Positions 24,701 through 33,275 are shown, counted from the first letter of the stretch. The stretch is DNA of 64,000 nucleotides from Paenibacillus rhizophilus (GCF_003854965.1 NZ_RQPI01000011.1:1-64000); one strand, 5' to 3'. Made by a program: numbers and translations. The notes: a model not told the origin generated them from the sequence alone.

Positions 24701-26263
24701 CAATTTCCAGTAGGGGCGCGCAATCCGCAAAATCTGGCGCTGGCCTGGCTGGATGAAAAGAATGATCAATGGATTCCGGTTCCGGCCGTGCTGGATCTGT
24801 CGACGGGAACCATTACCGGCAAGGTGAGCCATTTTACCAAATACGCTGTAGTCGACCGCAGTAAATGGGAGGCTGCCGGAAGTGGAGTGAAAGCAGATAT
24901 TTCTGCAGCGGCAAAATGGATCCTGTCGGCGGGCGAGCTTAGCGATTGGCAGGCCTTCGGCTTGGTCCGTTCCGGCAATGCGCTGCCGGCGGGCTATCTG
25001 GAAAGCGTGCTGAAGCAAATATCGGAGAGCAAGGGCGAATTCCGCAAGGTGACCGATTACGAGCGGCTGGCGCTGTCTGTGGCCGCAGCCGGGGGGAATC
25101 CGCGAAATGCGGCGGGATATGACCTGATCGCCAAGATCTACAATAACGAGAGCCTGACGAAGCAGGGCAGCAATGGACCGATTTTTGCGCTCCTGACGCT
25201 GGACAGCGGGAACTATTCCGTACCGGTAAATGCGCCATGGACCAAAGCCAAGCTGGTGAAGTGGATATTGGATATCCAGAACACGGACGGAGGCTTCCCG
25301 CTGGCAGATGACGGAGAGAACAATGTGGACCTTACCGCGATGGCTGTCGCCGCGCTGTCCGCGCACAAGGAGGAAACCGGTGTACAGGCAGCCCTTGATA
25401 AAGCGGTGGCCTGGCTGTCGGCGCAGCAGCTTGAAGACGGCGGCTATAAGCTGTCCGGTGAAGAGAACAGCGAAAGCGTGTCGCAGGTTATCATCGCTCT
25501 TTCCTCCGCAGGTATCGGACCGGGGGATGCCCGGTTTGTAAAAGCGAAGGGAAGCCTGCTGGGCAATCTGGCAACGTTCAAGCGCAGCGACGGCGGCTAT
25601 GCGCATACCATAAACGGCGAGAGCAGCGGGCTGGCGACTGAACAGGCGCTGCTTGCCCTGACGGCATACGATCTTTATCTGAACGGAAAAGGCAAGCTGT
25701 ACAGCTTGGCAGAAGCCCCGGCGGCAGCCGCTTTCGTATTCGCCGACGAGAAACAAATCTCGGCATGGGCGCTGTCTTCGGTGCATGAAGCCTATGACCA
25801 GAAGCTAATGGAAGGCGTAGGGGGAGCGGCTCCGTCGTTCGCGCCGAAATCGGCGATCACCCGGGCGCAGTTCGCGGCTCTGCTTGTAAGGCTAACCGGC
25901 AATACGCCTGCCGATGCTTCGGCCGTTTCCGGCTTTAACGACGTCAAGTCCGATTCATGGTATTATGGATATGTTATGAAAGCGAAAGAGCTTGGCGTAA
26001 TCGGCGGGGTAACGGCAGCCTCGTTCAAGCCGAACCAACCTGTCAGCCGTCAGGATATGGCGGTAATGATCGCTAGAGCTTACAAACTGTCGCTTTCGTC
26101 CAAAACATCCTTCGAGGATGGCGCCGCAATCGGCAGCTACGCGATTGACGCCGTAAACGCGGTAACGGAGAAGGGGTATATGACCGGCTTTGGCGGGTCG
26201 TTTGATCCGGCTGCCGCCGTAACGCGGGAGATGGCGGCTGTTGTGGCAGTCAGACTGCCTTAG
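21734..26263 (+). CDS. SLH-anchored transcobalamin-like surface protein (predicted B12-binding)
   Basis: The 1509-residue protein contains a signal peptide (about 1-36). Two alpha/alpha-toroid domains (about 69-340 and 1049-1329) have prenyltransferase-like repeats (NGDGGFAL, NTDGGFPL, THGGYGES). Three DUF4430 domains (about 348-445, 554-650, 757-855) are separated by two Ig-like beta domains, and a ZU5-like domain lies at about 902-1045. Three SLH repeats (about 1334-1509) bind the cell-wall polymer. Mammalian transcobalamin and intrinsic factor pair an alpha6/alpha6 barrel with a DUF4430-like beta domain, so this architecture plus the upstream B12 riboswitch points to a cell-surface corrinoid-capturing protein; binding is an inference. 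The ATG follows GAGAGAAAGAGG. It heads a region with a DUF4430 lipoprotein and an ECF transporter. Confidence 0.88.
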   Translation: MKNRISSRMFALGMALLMIFSLLGVPFAPAGQALAEAADSQTTGAADAGYAADAAAATPSSQSIGVTDAVYSAAEYILKQGVASEWQAIGLAQAGYKVPSSYSAALNQKVEKAKGIFSAVTEYARYALAAKAIGEDPTHIEGYNLIESIYNSGGITGQSLNNAVYGLIALDSGSYTVPSDAKWTRDKLVQHILSRQNGDGGFALNSGGSSEPDLTAMTLAALSPYKSDPAVATAGQKAVQWLSAQQNTTHGGYGESSESVSQAIIGLTAYGVDPAGSDFTKSGSNLISRLMSFRTADGGFAHLLSGGNDAFATEQALQALAAYSLLTGGGDSNLYDFIANPPAVHPLVQVSVAIEGPTASLGEGNVYGSSALDALNKLAETKGISVVNPTGNYVTDIGGIPAGLFGSLSGWSYAVKRDGEWVAIDVGMKDFVLKDGDKLDIYYGNYGFTQLIDSVSFSPQQPKQGKALEVNVIQKTWVWDNETFTSHPVTSPAAGVSVSIGGKTAATNDQGVASFGTDLTPGPQTLQITGYQDNAAPTIVRYTGSVTVLPKEVPVSLAVEGPQGTIMEGSISGSVALEALQRLADANHTALDITQSSYGSFISGIGGISGDMNNWWSFVVQRGGKWIYPSVGIGDFELQASDKVLVYYGGYSTQVVDSLELSPLQPQPGQAFTIKVTQVQWVWNNTTYSSDPVTSPASGVKVSIGGQTEVTNDQGIASFSGLSAGSYAIEVTGYQAGGAPSVVRYTQQTAVSAPPAVSTATLSVVGDSVKGTILPSTSVALSAGDSPYSLLHRTLGGKVESRTTSGGVYVYSIDGLAEFDRGAESGWKYFVNGSEPSVSADKYVLKDGDEVLWKYVSSSSETSTGAASGTGNPAASGVSITSANTLPLNQVGATTAVSGTPMTAEKSAELAKTLAANSVSFAQLATSAGTALKDAAGEVQLQIPAGAVEGIAFTIGVQEQPSSRPELVSGLYEFTPNGTKFAKPTDLSIQFPVGARNPQNLALAWLDEKNDQWIPVPAVLDLSTGTITGKVSHFTKYAVVDRSKWEAAGSGVKADISAAAKWILSAGELSDWQAFGLVRSGNALPAGYLESVLKQISESKGEFRKVTDYERLALSVAAAGGNPRNAAGYDLIAKIYNNESLTKQGSNGPIFALLTLDSGNYSVPVNAPWTKAKLVKWILDIQNTDGGFPLADDGENNVDLTAMAVAALSAHKEETGVQAALDKAVAWLSAQQLEDGGYKLSGEENSESVSQVIIALSSAGIGPGDARFVKAKGSLLGNLATFKRSDGGYAHTINGESSGLATEQALLALTAYDLYLNGKGKLYSLAEAPAAAAFVFADEKQISAWALSSVHEAYDQKLMEGVGGAAPSFAPKSAITRAQFAALLVRLTGNTPADASAVSGFNDVKSDSWYYGYVMKAKELGVIGGVTAASFKPNQPVSRQDMAVMIARAYKLSLSSKTSFEDGAAIGSYAIDAVNAVTEKGYMTGFGGSFDPAAAVTREMAAVVAVRLP

Positions 26264-26394
26264 CATTCTGGCTGGAGGTGTACTTGAGCGGCAGCACGCA
26301 GCTATTGCCCGGGGAGATGGCTGCTCTGCCGCGGAAGCTTTGACGTTCTTTTCCGGGCCGATAACGGAGAAGTTTAAGACTTACAGGGAAAACC

Positions 26395-26590
26395 ACCCTC
26401 TAATTTTCGTATTTTTCTTCTTTCTCTTTGACTTAGATGGAATTTCTCCTTCTAATTCCTGGGGAGAAGGCTGAAGTAGAGGTTTTCACCCAAAATAAAG
26501 GGAGGATTTCCCGGTAAACGCCAAAAGGAGGAAGCTTTCCTGAAATTAGCGGGACTTTTTCCTTCTATTTGGAATAGGAGAACAACAAGC
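26395..26590 (+). repeat. Dispersed AT-rich intergenic repeat units, copy 2
   Basis: The gap between 26264 and 26905 has no convincing gene. It holds TTAGATGGAATTTCTCC followed by TTCTAATTCC (26439-26462), and further diverged units GGGAGGATTTCCCGG and GAAATTAGCGGGACTTTTTCC up to about 26590. The units resemble those at 16594 and 33141. The rest (26591-26880) shows nothing recognisable. Confidence 0.45.
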
Positions 26591-26905
26591 AATGGATAGA
26601 GGAACGAGCAACGGGAGAGCAACAAGCGGCAAATAATGAGTTCAAAATCTCTCGCCCTTTGCAACGATTCTTGGCGCATCTTCTCCGGGCGTTGGCCATC
26701 GCTTGGCAGCGGTGCTGGGGCGCTGTGCACGGATTCGTTGCGTACCTTGCCTGGCAATGGCGTTCCGCCCTGCATGTTGCAAAGAAAGATAAGCGGGAGA
26801 AATTCCGTCTCGCAATTTCTGAATGTAATCATACAAGCTTTAATACAATGAACGGGGGCGCTCTGCTGCCCTCGTTCTTTCCCTTTACACGGAGGTGTTC
26901 CCATC

Positions 26906-27790
26906 TTGATGTCAATCCGAAAAGCGGGCGCCGGTTCCCTAGCGCCCCTTCTGCTTGCAGCCGCGCTGCTGCTGTCCGGCTGCGCGCCGGACCGTAACGA
27001 GGCGGCGGTAACGAGCCCGCCGCCAAGCGCCGCCGGCACGGACACCGGCGGCGCCACAGCCCCGGCTTCGGCTCCGCCCGAAGCCGCCACGGGCAAGCCC
27101 GGCGTCAGTCCGGCGCCGGGCGGTACGGCAGCGGCTGATGCGTCCGCCGCTGCGCCAAACCCGGCCGGGCCTGCCGCCGAAGCGGCCCGGCCAGCGTCTC
27201 CCGGCGCTTCGCAGCCGCCGGGAGACGGCGCAGCCGCCGCGCCATCGGCGGCGCCAAGCGCCGGGGCCGCTTCGCCCGGCCCGGCGTCCACAGGCGCGCA
27301 GCCGCCGGCCAAAGCGGCTGCCCCGCCAGCTTCGGCTGCGCCGAAGCCGTCCGCGGCCGCGAAACCGGCCGCCCCGGCGCAGCCGAAGCCTACGGCGGCG
27401 GAGGCGACGCCGCCGTCATCCGGCGGCGACCGGCCCGCTGCCGAGCAAGTCGCCGTCACAATGTCCATTGTCGGCGACAAAGAGCTTGGAACCGTTCTGC
27501 CGCCGACCTCGGTAGAGGTGGAGGAGGGCGACAGCGCACTGGATGTGCTGAAGCGGGTCACCCGCCAGCATAAAATCCAGATGGAGTACCGCGGCGCAAA
27601 AGCCGTCGGTTACGTGGAAGGCATCGCCAACCTGTACGAAATGGACCGGGGCGCCGAGAGCGGCTGGATGTACCGGGTGAACGGCAAGTTCCCGAGCGCA
27701 AGCGCAGGGGCTTACGGGCTGAAGCCTGGAGATAGGGTCGAATGGCTGTATACGCTTGATATGGGCAAGGACCTGGGAGCCTCAAGGTGA
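26906..27790 (+). CDS. DUF4430 lipoprotein, predicted B12-uptake relay
   Basis: The protein has 294 residues. The N-terminus is a lipoprotein signal with lipobox LLSGC (Cys at about 26). A very Ala/Pro/Gly-rich tether of about 150 residues follows, ending in one DUF4430 domain (about 183-285: TMSIVGDKELGTVLPPTSVE, YEMDRGAESGWMYRVNG, LKPGDRVEWLY). That domain is clearly similar to the third DUF4430 domain of the surface protein (FDRGAESGWKYFVNG). The start is TTG at 26906 or the adjacent ATG at 26909, behind GGAGGTG. Its stop overlaps the GTG start of the EcfT gene, so it is part of the transporter operon. I infer that it passes corrinoid from the wall-anchored protein to the ECF complex across the wall. 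Confidence 0.85.
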   Translation: MMSIRKAGAGSLAPLLLAAALLLSGCAPDRNEAAVTSPPPSAAGTDTGGATAPASAPPEAATGKPGVSPAPGGTAAADASAAAPNPAGPAAEAARPASPGASQPPGDGAAAAPSAAPSAGAASPGPASTGAQPPAKAAAPPASAAPKPSAAAKPAAPAQPKPTAAEATPPSSGGDRPAAEQVAVTMSIVGDKELGTVLPPTSVEVEEGDSALDVLKRVTRQHKIQMEYRGAKAVGYVEGIANLYEMDRGAESGWMYRVNGKFPSASAGAYGLKPGDRVEWLYTLDMGKDLGASR

Positions 27791-28728
27791 GCGGCTTCCG
27801 GTCCATGCATCCGTCGGTGGCCGTAGTCTATTACGCCGGGCTGCTGCTGTTCACGCTGCTGCTGTTCCATCCGGTGTTCCTGCTGACCGAAATCGCGGCC
27901 CTTCTCGGCCTGATGCTGCTGCAGGGACAGGGGCGACGGATAGCGGGGAGCCTGGCTTTTTGCCTGATCGTCGCCGTTCCAGCGGCACTGCTGAACCCGC
28001 TTTTTTCGCACAGGGGAGCCGTTATCCTGTTTTATTTCATGGATCAGCCGATCACGCTGGAAGCCGTGCTGTACGGGCTGATGATGATGGTTGTGCTGAT
28101 TTCGGTTTTTGTTATCTTTCTTTCGTACAACTATACGGTAACACCGGATAAATTCATGTACCTGTTCGCGTCGACGGCTCCTAAAAGCGCCCTGATTACG
28201 CTCATGACGCTCCGTTTCGTTCCGTTGTTTCAGCGGCGGCTGCGCCGGATAGCGCTGATTCAGGGCGCGCGCGGAGTGTCGGTCCGCGAAGGAAGCCTAC
28301 GCTCCCGCATGTCGGACGGCATGACACTGCTGAAGACGCTGCTGACCTGGTCGCTGGAGGAAGCGCTGCAGACCGCCGACTCCATGAAAGCGCGCGGATA
28401 CGGCATACGCCGCCGAACCTCTTATGCGGTGTACAGGCTGGATCGGCGTGATATCCGCGTCCTGGCCGGGCTTGGAGCCGGGGCGCTGGGTACCCTGTGG
28501 GGCTGGTTTCAGGGATACGGCATGCTGATGCTGTATCCCCGGTTGAAGCCGCCGGTATTTACTTGGCAGGAAGCGGCGATGTACGCCGCCTTTTGTCTGT
28601 TCGCAGCTCTTCCCCTCTGGGTGGAAGGAAAGGAGAAATGGTTATGGAGATCGTCCGCACGCAAGAGCTTACCTTCCGCTATCCAGGGGAAGAAAGGCCT
28701 TCACTGGACGGGCTATCGTTCACAATAA
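27787..28728 (+). CDS. ecfT: ECF transporter transmembrane subunit EcfT (CbiQ family)
   Basis: This 313-residue integral membrane protein has about six hydrophobic segments and two cytoplasmic coupling helices carrying the family's Ala-Arg-Gly motifs: ARGVSV (about 160) and KARGYG (about 203). EcfT links the ATPases to the substrate-binding S component. The GTG start overlaps the stop of the lipoprotein gene (GTGA). The C-terminal end overlaps the ATPase gene by about 85 bp. The final 35 residues after the last membrane segment are basic and possibly not essential. Its neighbours supply every other subunit, so this is a dedicated rather than shared ECF module. Confidence 0.88.
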   Translation: MSGFRSMHPSVAVVYYAGLLLFTLLLFHPVFLLTEIAALLGLMLLQGQGRRIAGSLAFCLIVAVPAALLNPLFSHRGAVILFYFMDQPITLEAVLYGLMMMVVLISVFVIFLSYNYTVTPDKFMYLFASTAPKSALITLMTLRFVPLFQRRLRRIALIQGARGVSVREGSLRSRMSDGMTLLKTLLTWSLEEALQTADSMKARGYGIRRRTSYAVYRLDRRDIRVLAGLGAGALGTLWGWFQGYGMLMLYPRLKPPVFTWQEAAMYAAFCLFAALPLWVEGKEKWLWRSSARKSLPSAIQGKKGLHWTGYRSQ

Positions 28729-30485
28729 AAGAGGGCGAATTCGTCGTCCTCTGCGGTCCCTCGGGAAGCGGCAAAACGACGCTTCTGCGGCATTTGAAGC
28801 GGGAGCTGACCCCGGTGGGGGACGGAAGCGGCGCGATTTATTACAGAGGCGCAGAACTGCCGCTTCTGCCGCCGGAGACCGCCGCCGGGGAAATCGGTAT
28901 GGTTTTCCAGAATCCGGAGGCGCAGATCGTGATGGAGACGGTATGGCAGGAGCTTGCTTTTTCCATGGAAAATTTGGGTCTTTCCCCGTCCGTCATGCGC
29001 GGAAGGCTTGCGGAGATGGCCGGACTGTTCGGGTTGGAGCCGCTGCTGTACAAACCGGTGCATGAACTGTCCGGCGGGCAGAAGCAGCTCGTCAATCTGG
29101 CTTCCGTCCTGCTGCTGCATCCCCGGCTGCTGCTGCTGGACGAGCCGACCTCGCAGCTTGACCCGGTAGCGGCCCGCGAGTTCATTTATCTGCTCCGCCG
29201 CCTGAATGAGGAGCTGTCGATGACGGTCATTATAAGCGAGCACCGACTGGAAGAAGCGCTGCCGCTGGCGGACCGCGTGCTGGTGATGGAGAACGGCAGA
29301 ATGGCGGCGGACGGAAGCCCCCGCGAAATCGTGCGCGCCGCGGGGAGCAGGCTTGGAGAAGGGCATTATGCCTATTTGCCTGCAGCTTCGCGTTTGTTTC
29401 TGGCCCTGTCAGCCTCCCCGGCCGCCGCGCCGACGGATACAATTCCCCTGACCGTGCGGGAAGGTAAACGCTGGCTGGAGTCGGCTGTCGAAGAAGCGCA
29501 ATCGGCGTCCCCGGTCTCTGCGGAGAGGTCCATTCCGAGCGCTGGCCCTCTGGAGAAGAATGCGGCCGGTCCAGCTCGGATAGACCTGACCCGGCTGGGC
29601 GGGAGCGGTAAAGGCAACACGCTTGAGGGAGCACGGCTCTGGGAGAACGGGGGCGTCGGATCTTCATTTTCACGATCCGGCTCCGGCGCTTTCGCGGGTG
29701 AGGCGCAGTCATCCGGCACCGGGGAGACGCTGCTGGAATGCCGGGAGGTAACCTTCCGTTACGAGAAGGACGGGCCGGAGATATTGAAGAAGCTCGATTT
29801 CTCGCTGTACCGGGGGGAGCTTACCGCTATCCTTGGCGGAAACGGTGCAGGCAAGTCCACGCTGCTGCAGCTGATGGCCGGACTGCTGAAGCCGCAGCGG
29901 GGCCGTGTGGCGCTGCCAAAAGGCGTTACAGCCGGTTACTTGGCGCAAAATCCGCTGCTGTATTTCAGTCATGACACGGTGTCTGAAGAACTCCGGCATA
30001 TGGCGAAGTACGCCGGACTGTCCGATTCGGAAGGTAAACGGGAAATTGCCTCGCTGGCGGACGCTTTCGGCCTCGAAGGCGTGCTCGGCAGTCATCCGCA
30101 TGACATCAGCGGCGGCGAGCAGCAGAAGACGGCGCTGGCGATGGTGCTGCTGCTGCGGCCGGATATTCTGCTGCTGGATGAGCCGACCAAAGGGCTGGAC
30201 CCTGCCGCCAAGGAGCATTTGGCAGAATTGTTGACAGCGCTGGCGGTGGCCGGGAAAAGCGTAACGTTCGTTACGCATGACGTCGAGTTTGCGGCGCGCT
30301 ACGCTTCCCGCTGCGCTATGTTATTTGACGGAAGCATGGCGGCGGAAGGGACGCCGGAGGCTTTTTTCGGAGCGAATTATTTCTATACGACAGCCGTTAA
30401 CCGGATGGTCCGCGACCGGCTGCCGCAAGCATTGACCGTAGAGGATGTGATGGCCGATTGGCAAAGATTCGTTTCCCGGTCCTGA
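28644..30485 (+). CDS. Fused ECF ATPase with two ABC domains (EcfA-EcfA')
   Basis: The 613 residues hold two complete ABC ATPase domains in one chain. Domain 1 has Walker A GPSGSGKTT (about 38), Q-loop VFQNPEAQIV, signature LSGGQKQ and Walker B LLLLDEPTSQLDP. Domain 2 (about 360-600) has Walker A GGNGAGKST (about 397), signature ISGGEQQ and Walker B ILLLDEPTKGLDP. A Ser/Ala/Gly-rich linker of about 110 residues joins them. Bacilli usually encode EcfA and EcfA' separately; the fusion is typical of dedicated ECF systems. The open frame extends upstream, but ATG 28644 has GGAAAGGAG with 8 nt spacing. The gene overlaps both neighbours, so ecfT, this gene and the S component form one translationally coupled operon. 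Confidence 0.88.
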   Translation: MEIVRTQELTFRYPGEERPSLDGLSFTIKEGEFVVLCGPSGSGKTTLLRHLKRELTPVGDGSGAIYYRGAELPLLPPETAAGEIGMVFQNPEAQIVMETVWQELAFSMENLGLSPSVMRGRLAEMAGLFGLEPLLYKPVHELSGGQKQLVNLASVLLLHPRLLLLDEPTSQLDPVAAREFIYLLRRLNEELSMTVIISEHRLEEALPLADRVLVMENGRMAADGSPREIVRAAGSRLGEGHYAYLPAASRLFLALSASPAAAPTDTIPLTVREGKRWLESAVEEAQSASPVSAERSIPSAGPLEKNAAGPARIDLTRLGGSGKGNTLEGARLWENGGVGSSFSRSGSGAFAGEAQSSGTGETLLECREVTFRYEKDGPEILKKLDFSLYRGELTAILGGNGAGKSTLLQLMAGLLKPQRGRVALPKGVTAGYLAQNPLLYFSHDTVSEELRHMAKYAGLSDSEGKREIASLADAFGLEGVLGSHPHDISGGEQQKTALAMVLLLRPDILLLDEPTKGLDPAAKEHLAELLTALAVAGKSVTFVTHDVEFAARYASRCAMLFDGSMAAEGTPEAFFGANYFYTTAVNRMVRDRLPQALTVEDVMADWQRFVSRS

Positions 30486-31141
30486 TCGCGCTTGGCCTGT
30501 TTATCGGGGCGCTCGCCCTGTCCTCGGCGCTCAAGGACCGACACTACCTGCTGCTGAGCCTGGTGCTGCTCTGCGCCGCGCTGCTTCCGCTGTTTCTAAG
30601 GCTCGAACGCCGCAAGCTGGAGCCAAGGGAGCTGGTCCTGCTAGCCGTTCTTGCCGCGCTTGCCGCCGTAAGCCGGATTCCATTCGCCGCGCTGCCCAGC
30701 GTCAAGCCGGTGTCGGCCATTGTTATTTTGTCGGCGTATGTATTCGGGGCGGAAGCGGGCTTTCTGATCGGAGCGGTTGCGGCTCTCGTCTCCAATCTGT
30801 ATTTCGGCCAGGGGCCGTGGACGCCGTGGCAAATGTTCGCCTGGGGGATGGTCGGGTTAACCGCCGGCTGGCTGCGCAACACGCGCTGGATGAGAACAAG
30901 ACCCGGGCTGCTGCTGTTTGGTTTCATATGGGGCTTTTTGTTCGGATGGATTATGAATATTTGGCATCTGATCGGCCTGCCCGACGCTTTTAGCTGGGGA
31001 CTCATAGCGACCGTATACGCCGCCAGTTTTTATTTCGATCTGGCGCATGCGCTGTCCAACGTCGTTTTTCTGTCCATTTTGGCGGGAGGCTGGATCAAGG
31101 TGCTTGAACGTTTTCGCAAAAAATACGGGCTGCTTCGTTAG
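30458..31141 (+). CDS. ECF transporter S component (predicted cobalamin-specific, CbrT-like)
   Basis: This 227-residue protein has six hydrophobic segments. The stretch FGAEAGFLIGAVAALVSNLY, followed by a GPWTPWQMFAWG motif, is typical of the S-component family that includes the cobalamin-specific CbrT proteins. The TTG start lies inside the end of the ATPase gene (28-nt overlap), so the subunits are made together. Substrate assignment to B12 rests mainly on context: the cobalamin riboswitch and two DUF4430 proteins upstream. Without that context another vitamin or precursor would be possible. A terminator follows directly. Confidence 0.8.
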   Translation: MAKIRFPVLIALGLFIGALALSSALKDRHYLLLSLVLLCAALLPLFLRLERRKLEPRELVLLAVLAALAAVSRIPFAALPSVKPVSAIVILSAYVFGAEAGFLIGAVAALVSNLYFGQGPWTPWQMFAWGMVGLTAGWLRNTRWMRTRPGLLLFGFIWGFLFGWIMNIWHLIGLPDAFSWGLIATVYAASFYFDLAHALSNVVFLSILAGGWIKVLERFRKKYGLLR

Positions 31142-31164
31142 AGAACGGCTAACTTGTCATGACA

Positions 31165-31198
31165 AGCCGGCGGATTGTTAATCTGCCCGGCTTTTTTT
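31165..31198 (+). terminator. Rho-independent terminator of the ECF operon
   Basis: AGCCGGCGGATT pairs imperfectly with AATCTGCCCGGCT around a short loop and is followed by TTTTTTT. Confidence 0.8.
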
Positions 31199-31301
31199 GT
31201 TGTAATTTGTCGTTTTTTAATTCAAATCATTCAATTTAAAAAGGAGTTCTGCCGATAAACAATTGTATATGTAAAAAGTCACCCGGAGAGTGAGGATCAC
31301 A

Positions 31302-33008
31302 ATGAAAAATTTGAAATTGATGTATAAAATGGGACTTATTATGGTTATCGTCCTGTTTGCGCTGATTAGTGTGGGAGTAGTAGGGATAGTTACCGGGCAG
31401 CAACTGGCGGATCGTTCCAAAGTGATGTATAAGGAGAACCTGCTGCCTGTTCTGTGGTCCGCCCAAATCCGAATCAACAACGGTTTGATCGAATCGGATT
31501 TATTGGAGCTTATGATGACGAACGACGCGGCAAGCAATGCGAAGCTTACCGAGGATGTCGAAGCGAAGAAGGCGAATAACGATGCCCTGGCTAAGAAGCT
31601 GCTTCAAGTTTCTTTCGGTACGGCCGAAGCCATAAATAAGCTGAAAGAATATGAATCGCTGCTTCCGGAATACCGGAGCCAAAGAGAGCAGATCATTACG
31701 CTTGCCAAGGCTAACCGCAAAGCGGAGGCCTATGCTCTTTTTTCGGGGGATTTCAGCACGCTGCGCGGCAAAATGGTAAATCTGCTCGACAATGCAGGCA
31801 GTCTTCTTCAACAGGATGCGGAGAAGCAGTACGCGGACGCAATGGCACAAGCAAAGAGCACACGGAACCTGAATATTGTCCTGATTATTGTTTTTACCCT
31901 TCTTACCCTGCTGATCGCCTTCTTTATCGTCCGCATGATTACTGAGCCTTTGGCCATACTGCGGGAGAGCATGGGAAAAGCGGAGCAGGGAGACTTGACG
32001 GCTGCGGCGGCGTACAGCTCCAAGGACGAAATCGGTCAAATCAGCGTTTCGTTTAACGGCATGCTGGCGAGCCTGCGCCGTATGATGCAGAGCGTGTCGG
32101 AGAGTGCGGAGACCCTGTCCGCTTCTTCCGAGGAAATGAGCGCCAGCGCCGATCAGACCTCGCTGGCTTCCAATTTGATTGCTTCCACCGCTTCGGAATT
32201 GGCCGCAGGGTTTGAAACGCAGATGTACAGTTTAGCCGAGACGAACGCTTCCATCCAGGCGATGGCGGAGGATATCTCGTCGGTGGAGAGCGGGGGCCGG
32301 CAGATGTCGTCCCTGATGGCGAAGGCGGCGGATTCTGCCGACCACGGGGCGGACAAGGTCACCCAAATTGCGGAGCAAATGACGCAGATCAACGCCAACA
32401 TGACCGAAACGCAGAGAATTATTGCTTCATTGGCCGGATTGTCCGGGGAAATCAGCGACATTATTACGACGATTAACGGAATTGCGGGGCAGACGAATCT
32501 GCTGTCTCTCAATGCCTCCATTGAGGCCGCCAGAGCCGGAGAGGTTGGACGAGGCTTTGCCGTCGTAGCGGGAGAGATCAGGAAGCTGTCCGAAGAGACG
32601 GCCAAGAGCTCGCTTCACATAACCGGCATTATTACGCAAATTCAGCAGCAGACCGGAGAAGCCGTGGAATCCATGTCCCATGGGGCCAAGCTTGCGACAG
32701 AGGGCGTGGCCGGAAGCGGCGAAATTTCCGAGGCATTCTCCGATATCGTCGCCTCTATCCAGGATGCCATCCGGCAGACCGAAACGATCAGTAAATCGGT
32801 GAAGCATGTTTCCGAAGAATCCGGAGATCTGGTCGCCGTTATGGAAATGGTGAACGAAATTTCGCAAAAGGGCGGAGCGGGCGTCGAGGATGTCAGCGCG
32901 TCAAGCCAGGAGCAAATGTCGGCGATGGAAGAGATGTCGAGTTCAGCCCGTTATCTGGCTTCGCTTGCGGAGGAGCTGCAGAAGAATCTTGCCGGGTTCA
33001 AGCTGTAA
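31302..33008 (+). CDS. Methyl-accepting chemotaxis protein
   Basis: The 568-residue chemoreceptor has a membrane segment at about 8-30, a small four-helix-bundle sensor domain outside (about 31-190), a second segment (about 193-213), HAMP (about 214-268) and a long coiled-coil signalling domain. The conserved hairpin tip reads [19 protein letters not shown], followed by [17 protein letters not shown], the part that contacts CheA and CheW. The C-terminus lacks a CheR-docking pentapeptide. I start at ATG 31302, with TGAGG 6 nt upstream; the frame is open from a GTG 4 codons earlier. It is monocistronic, with terminators on both sides. The ligand is unknown. Confidence 0.92.
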   Translation: MKNLKLMYKMGLIMVIVLFALISVGVVGIVTGQQLADRSKVMYKENLLPVLWSAQIRINNGLIESDLLELMMTNDAASNAKLTEDVEAKKANNDALAKKLLQVSFGTAEAINKLKEYESLLPEYRSQREQIITLAKANRKAEAYALFSGDFSTLRGKMVNLLDNAGSLLQQDAEKQYADAMAQAKSTRNLNIVLIIVFTLLTLLIAFFIVRMITEPLAILRESMGKAEQGDLTAAAAYSSKDEIGQISVSFNGMLASLRRMMQSVSESAETLSASSEEMSASADQTSLASNLIASTASELAAGFETQMYSLAETNASIQAMAEDISSVESGGRQMSSLMAKAADSADHGADKVTQIAEQMTQINANMTETQRIIASLAGLSGEISDIITTINGIAGQTNLLSLNASIEAARAGEVGRGFAVVAGEIRKLSEETAKSSLHITGIITQIQQQTGEAVESMSHGAKLATEGVAGSGEISEAFSDIVASIQDAIRQTETISKSVKHVSEESGDLVAVMEMVNEISQKGGAGVEDVSASSQEQMSAMEEMSSSARYLASLAEELQKNLAGFKL

Positions 33009-33036
33009 GGCCGCAGGGGCATCCAGCTTACAAATA

Positions 33037-33090
33037 AAAATGGGGATGTTCCCAAAAGTCATCCTGGATGACTTAGGGATCGCCCCATTT
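33037..33090 (+). terminator. Compound hairpin repeat serving as terminator, copy 1
   Basis: An outer stem (AAAATGGGGATG with CGCCCCATTT) encloses CCC/GGG and AAGTCATCC/GGATGACTT pairs. The inner 30 bp at 33051-33080 are identical to copy 2 at 33326-33355. It lies 29 bp after the chemoreceptor stop. Confidence 0.65.
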
Positions 33091-33140
33091 GACGTCCCAG
33101 TCGGGAGCCAGCCCTTACGGGCTGCCTTAAGGAACGACTA

Positions 33141-33275
33141 AGCGGAATTCCTCCGTTAAATTAGCAGGATAACAGGCTGATATCCGAATTATAAGGAAAA
33201 CATCCAGCTAATTGGGGCGTTTAATCGACCGAACGGGGGAATCCGTGAATTAGATGGAGTTTTTCCCTCTCCATC
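33141..33275 (+). repeat. Dispersed AT-rich intergenic repeat units, copy 3
   Basis: Units GCGGAATTCCTCCGTTAAAT (33143-33162), GGAAAACATCCAGCTAATT (33198-33216) and TTAGATGGAGTTTTTCCCTC (33250-33269) resemble those at 16594 and 26439. No gene is visible between 33009 and 33478. Confidence 0.45.

Noticed and set aside
26280..26343. Possible tiny gene after the SLH protein (GGAGGTG, then TTG, about 19 codons)
   Set aside because: The ribosome-binding-like site is good, but the product is very short with no sign of function. It could be a remnant of a lost gene.
26452..27561. Long minus-strand open frame of 369 codons, Ala/Gly/Pro-rich
   Set aside because: It is the complement of the Ala/Pro-rich tether of the plus-strand DUF4430 lipoprotein and of an intergenic repeat region. 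Low complexity and lack of a ribosome binding site show that it is not a gene.
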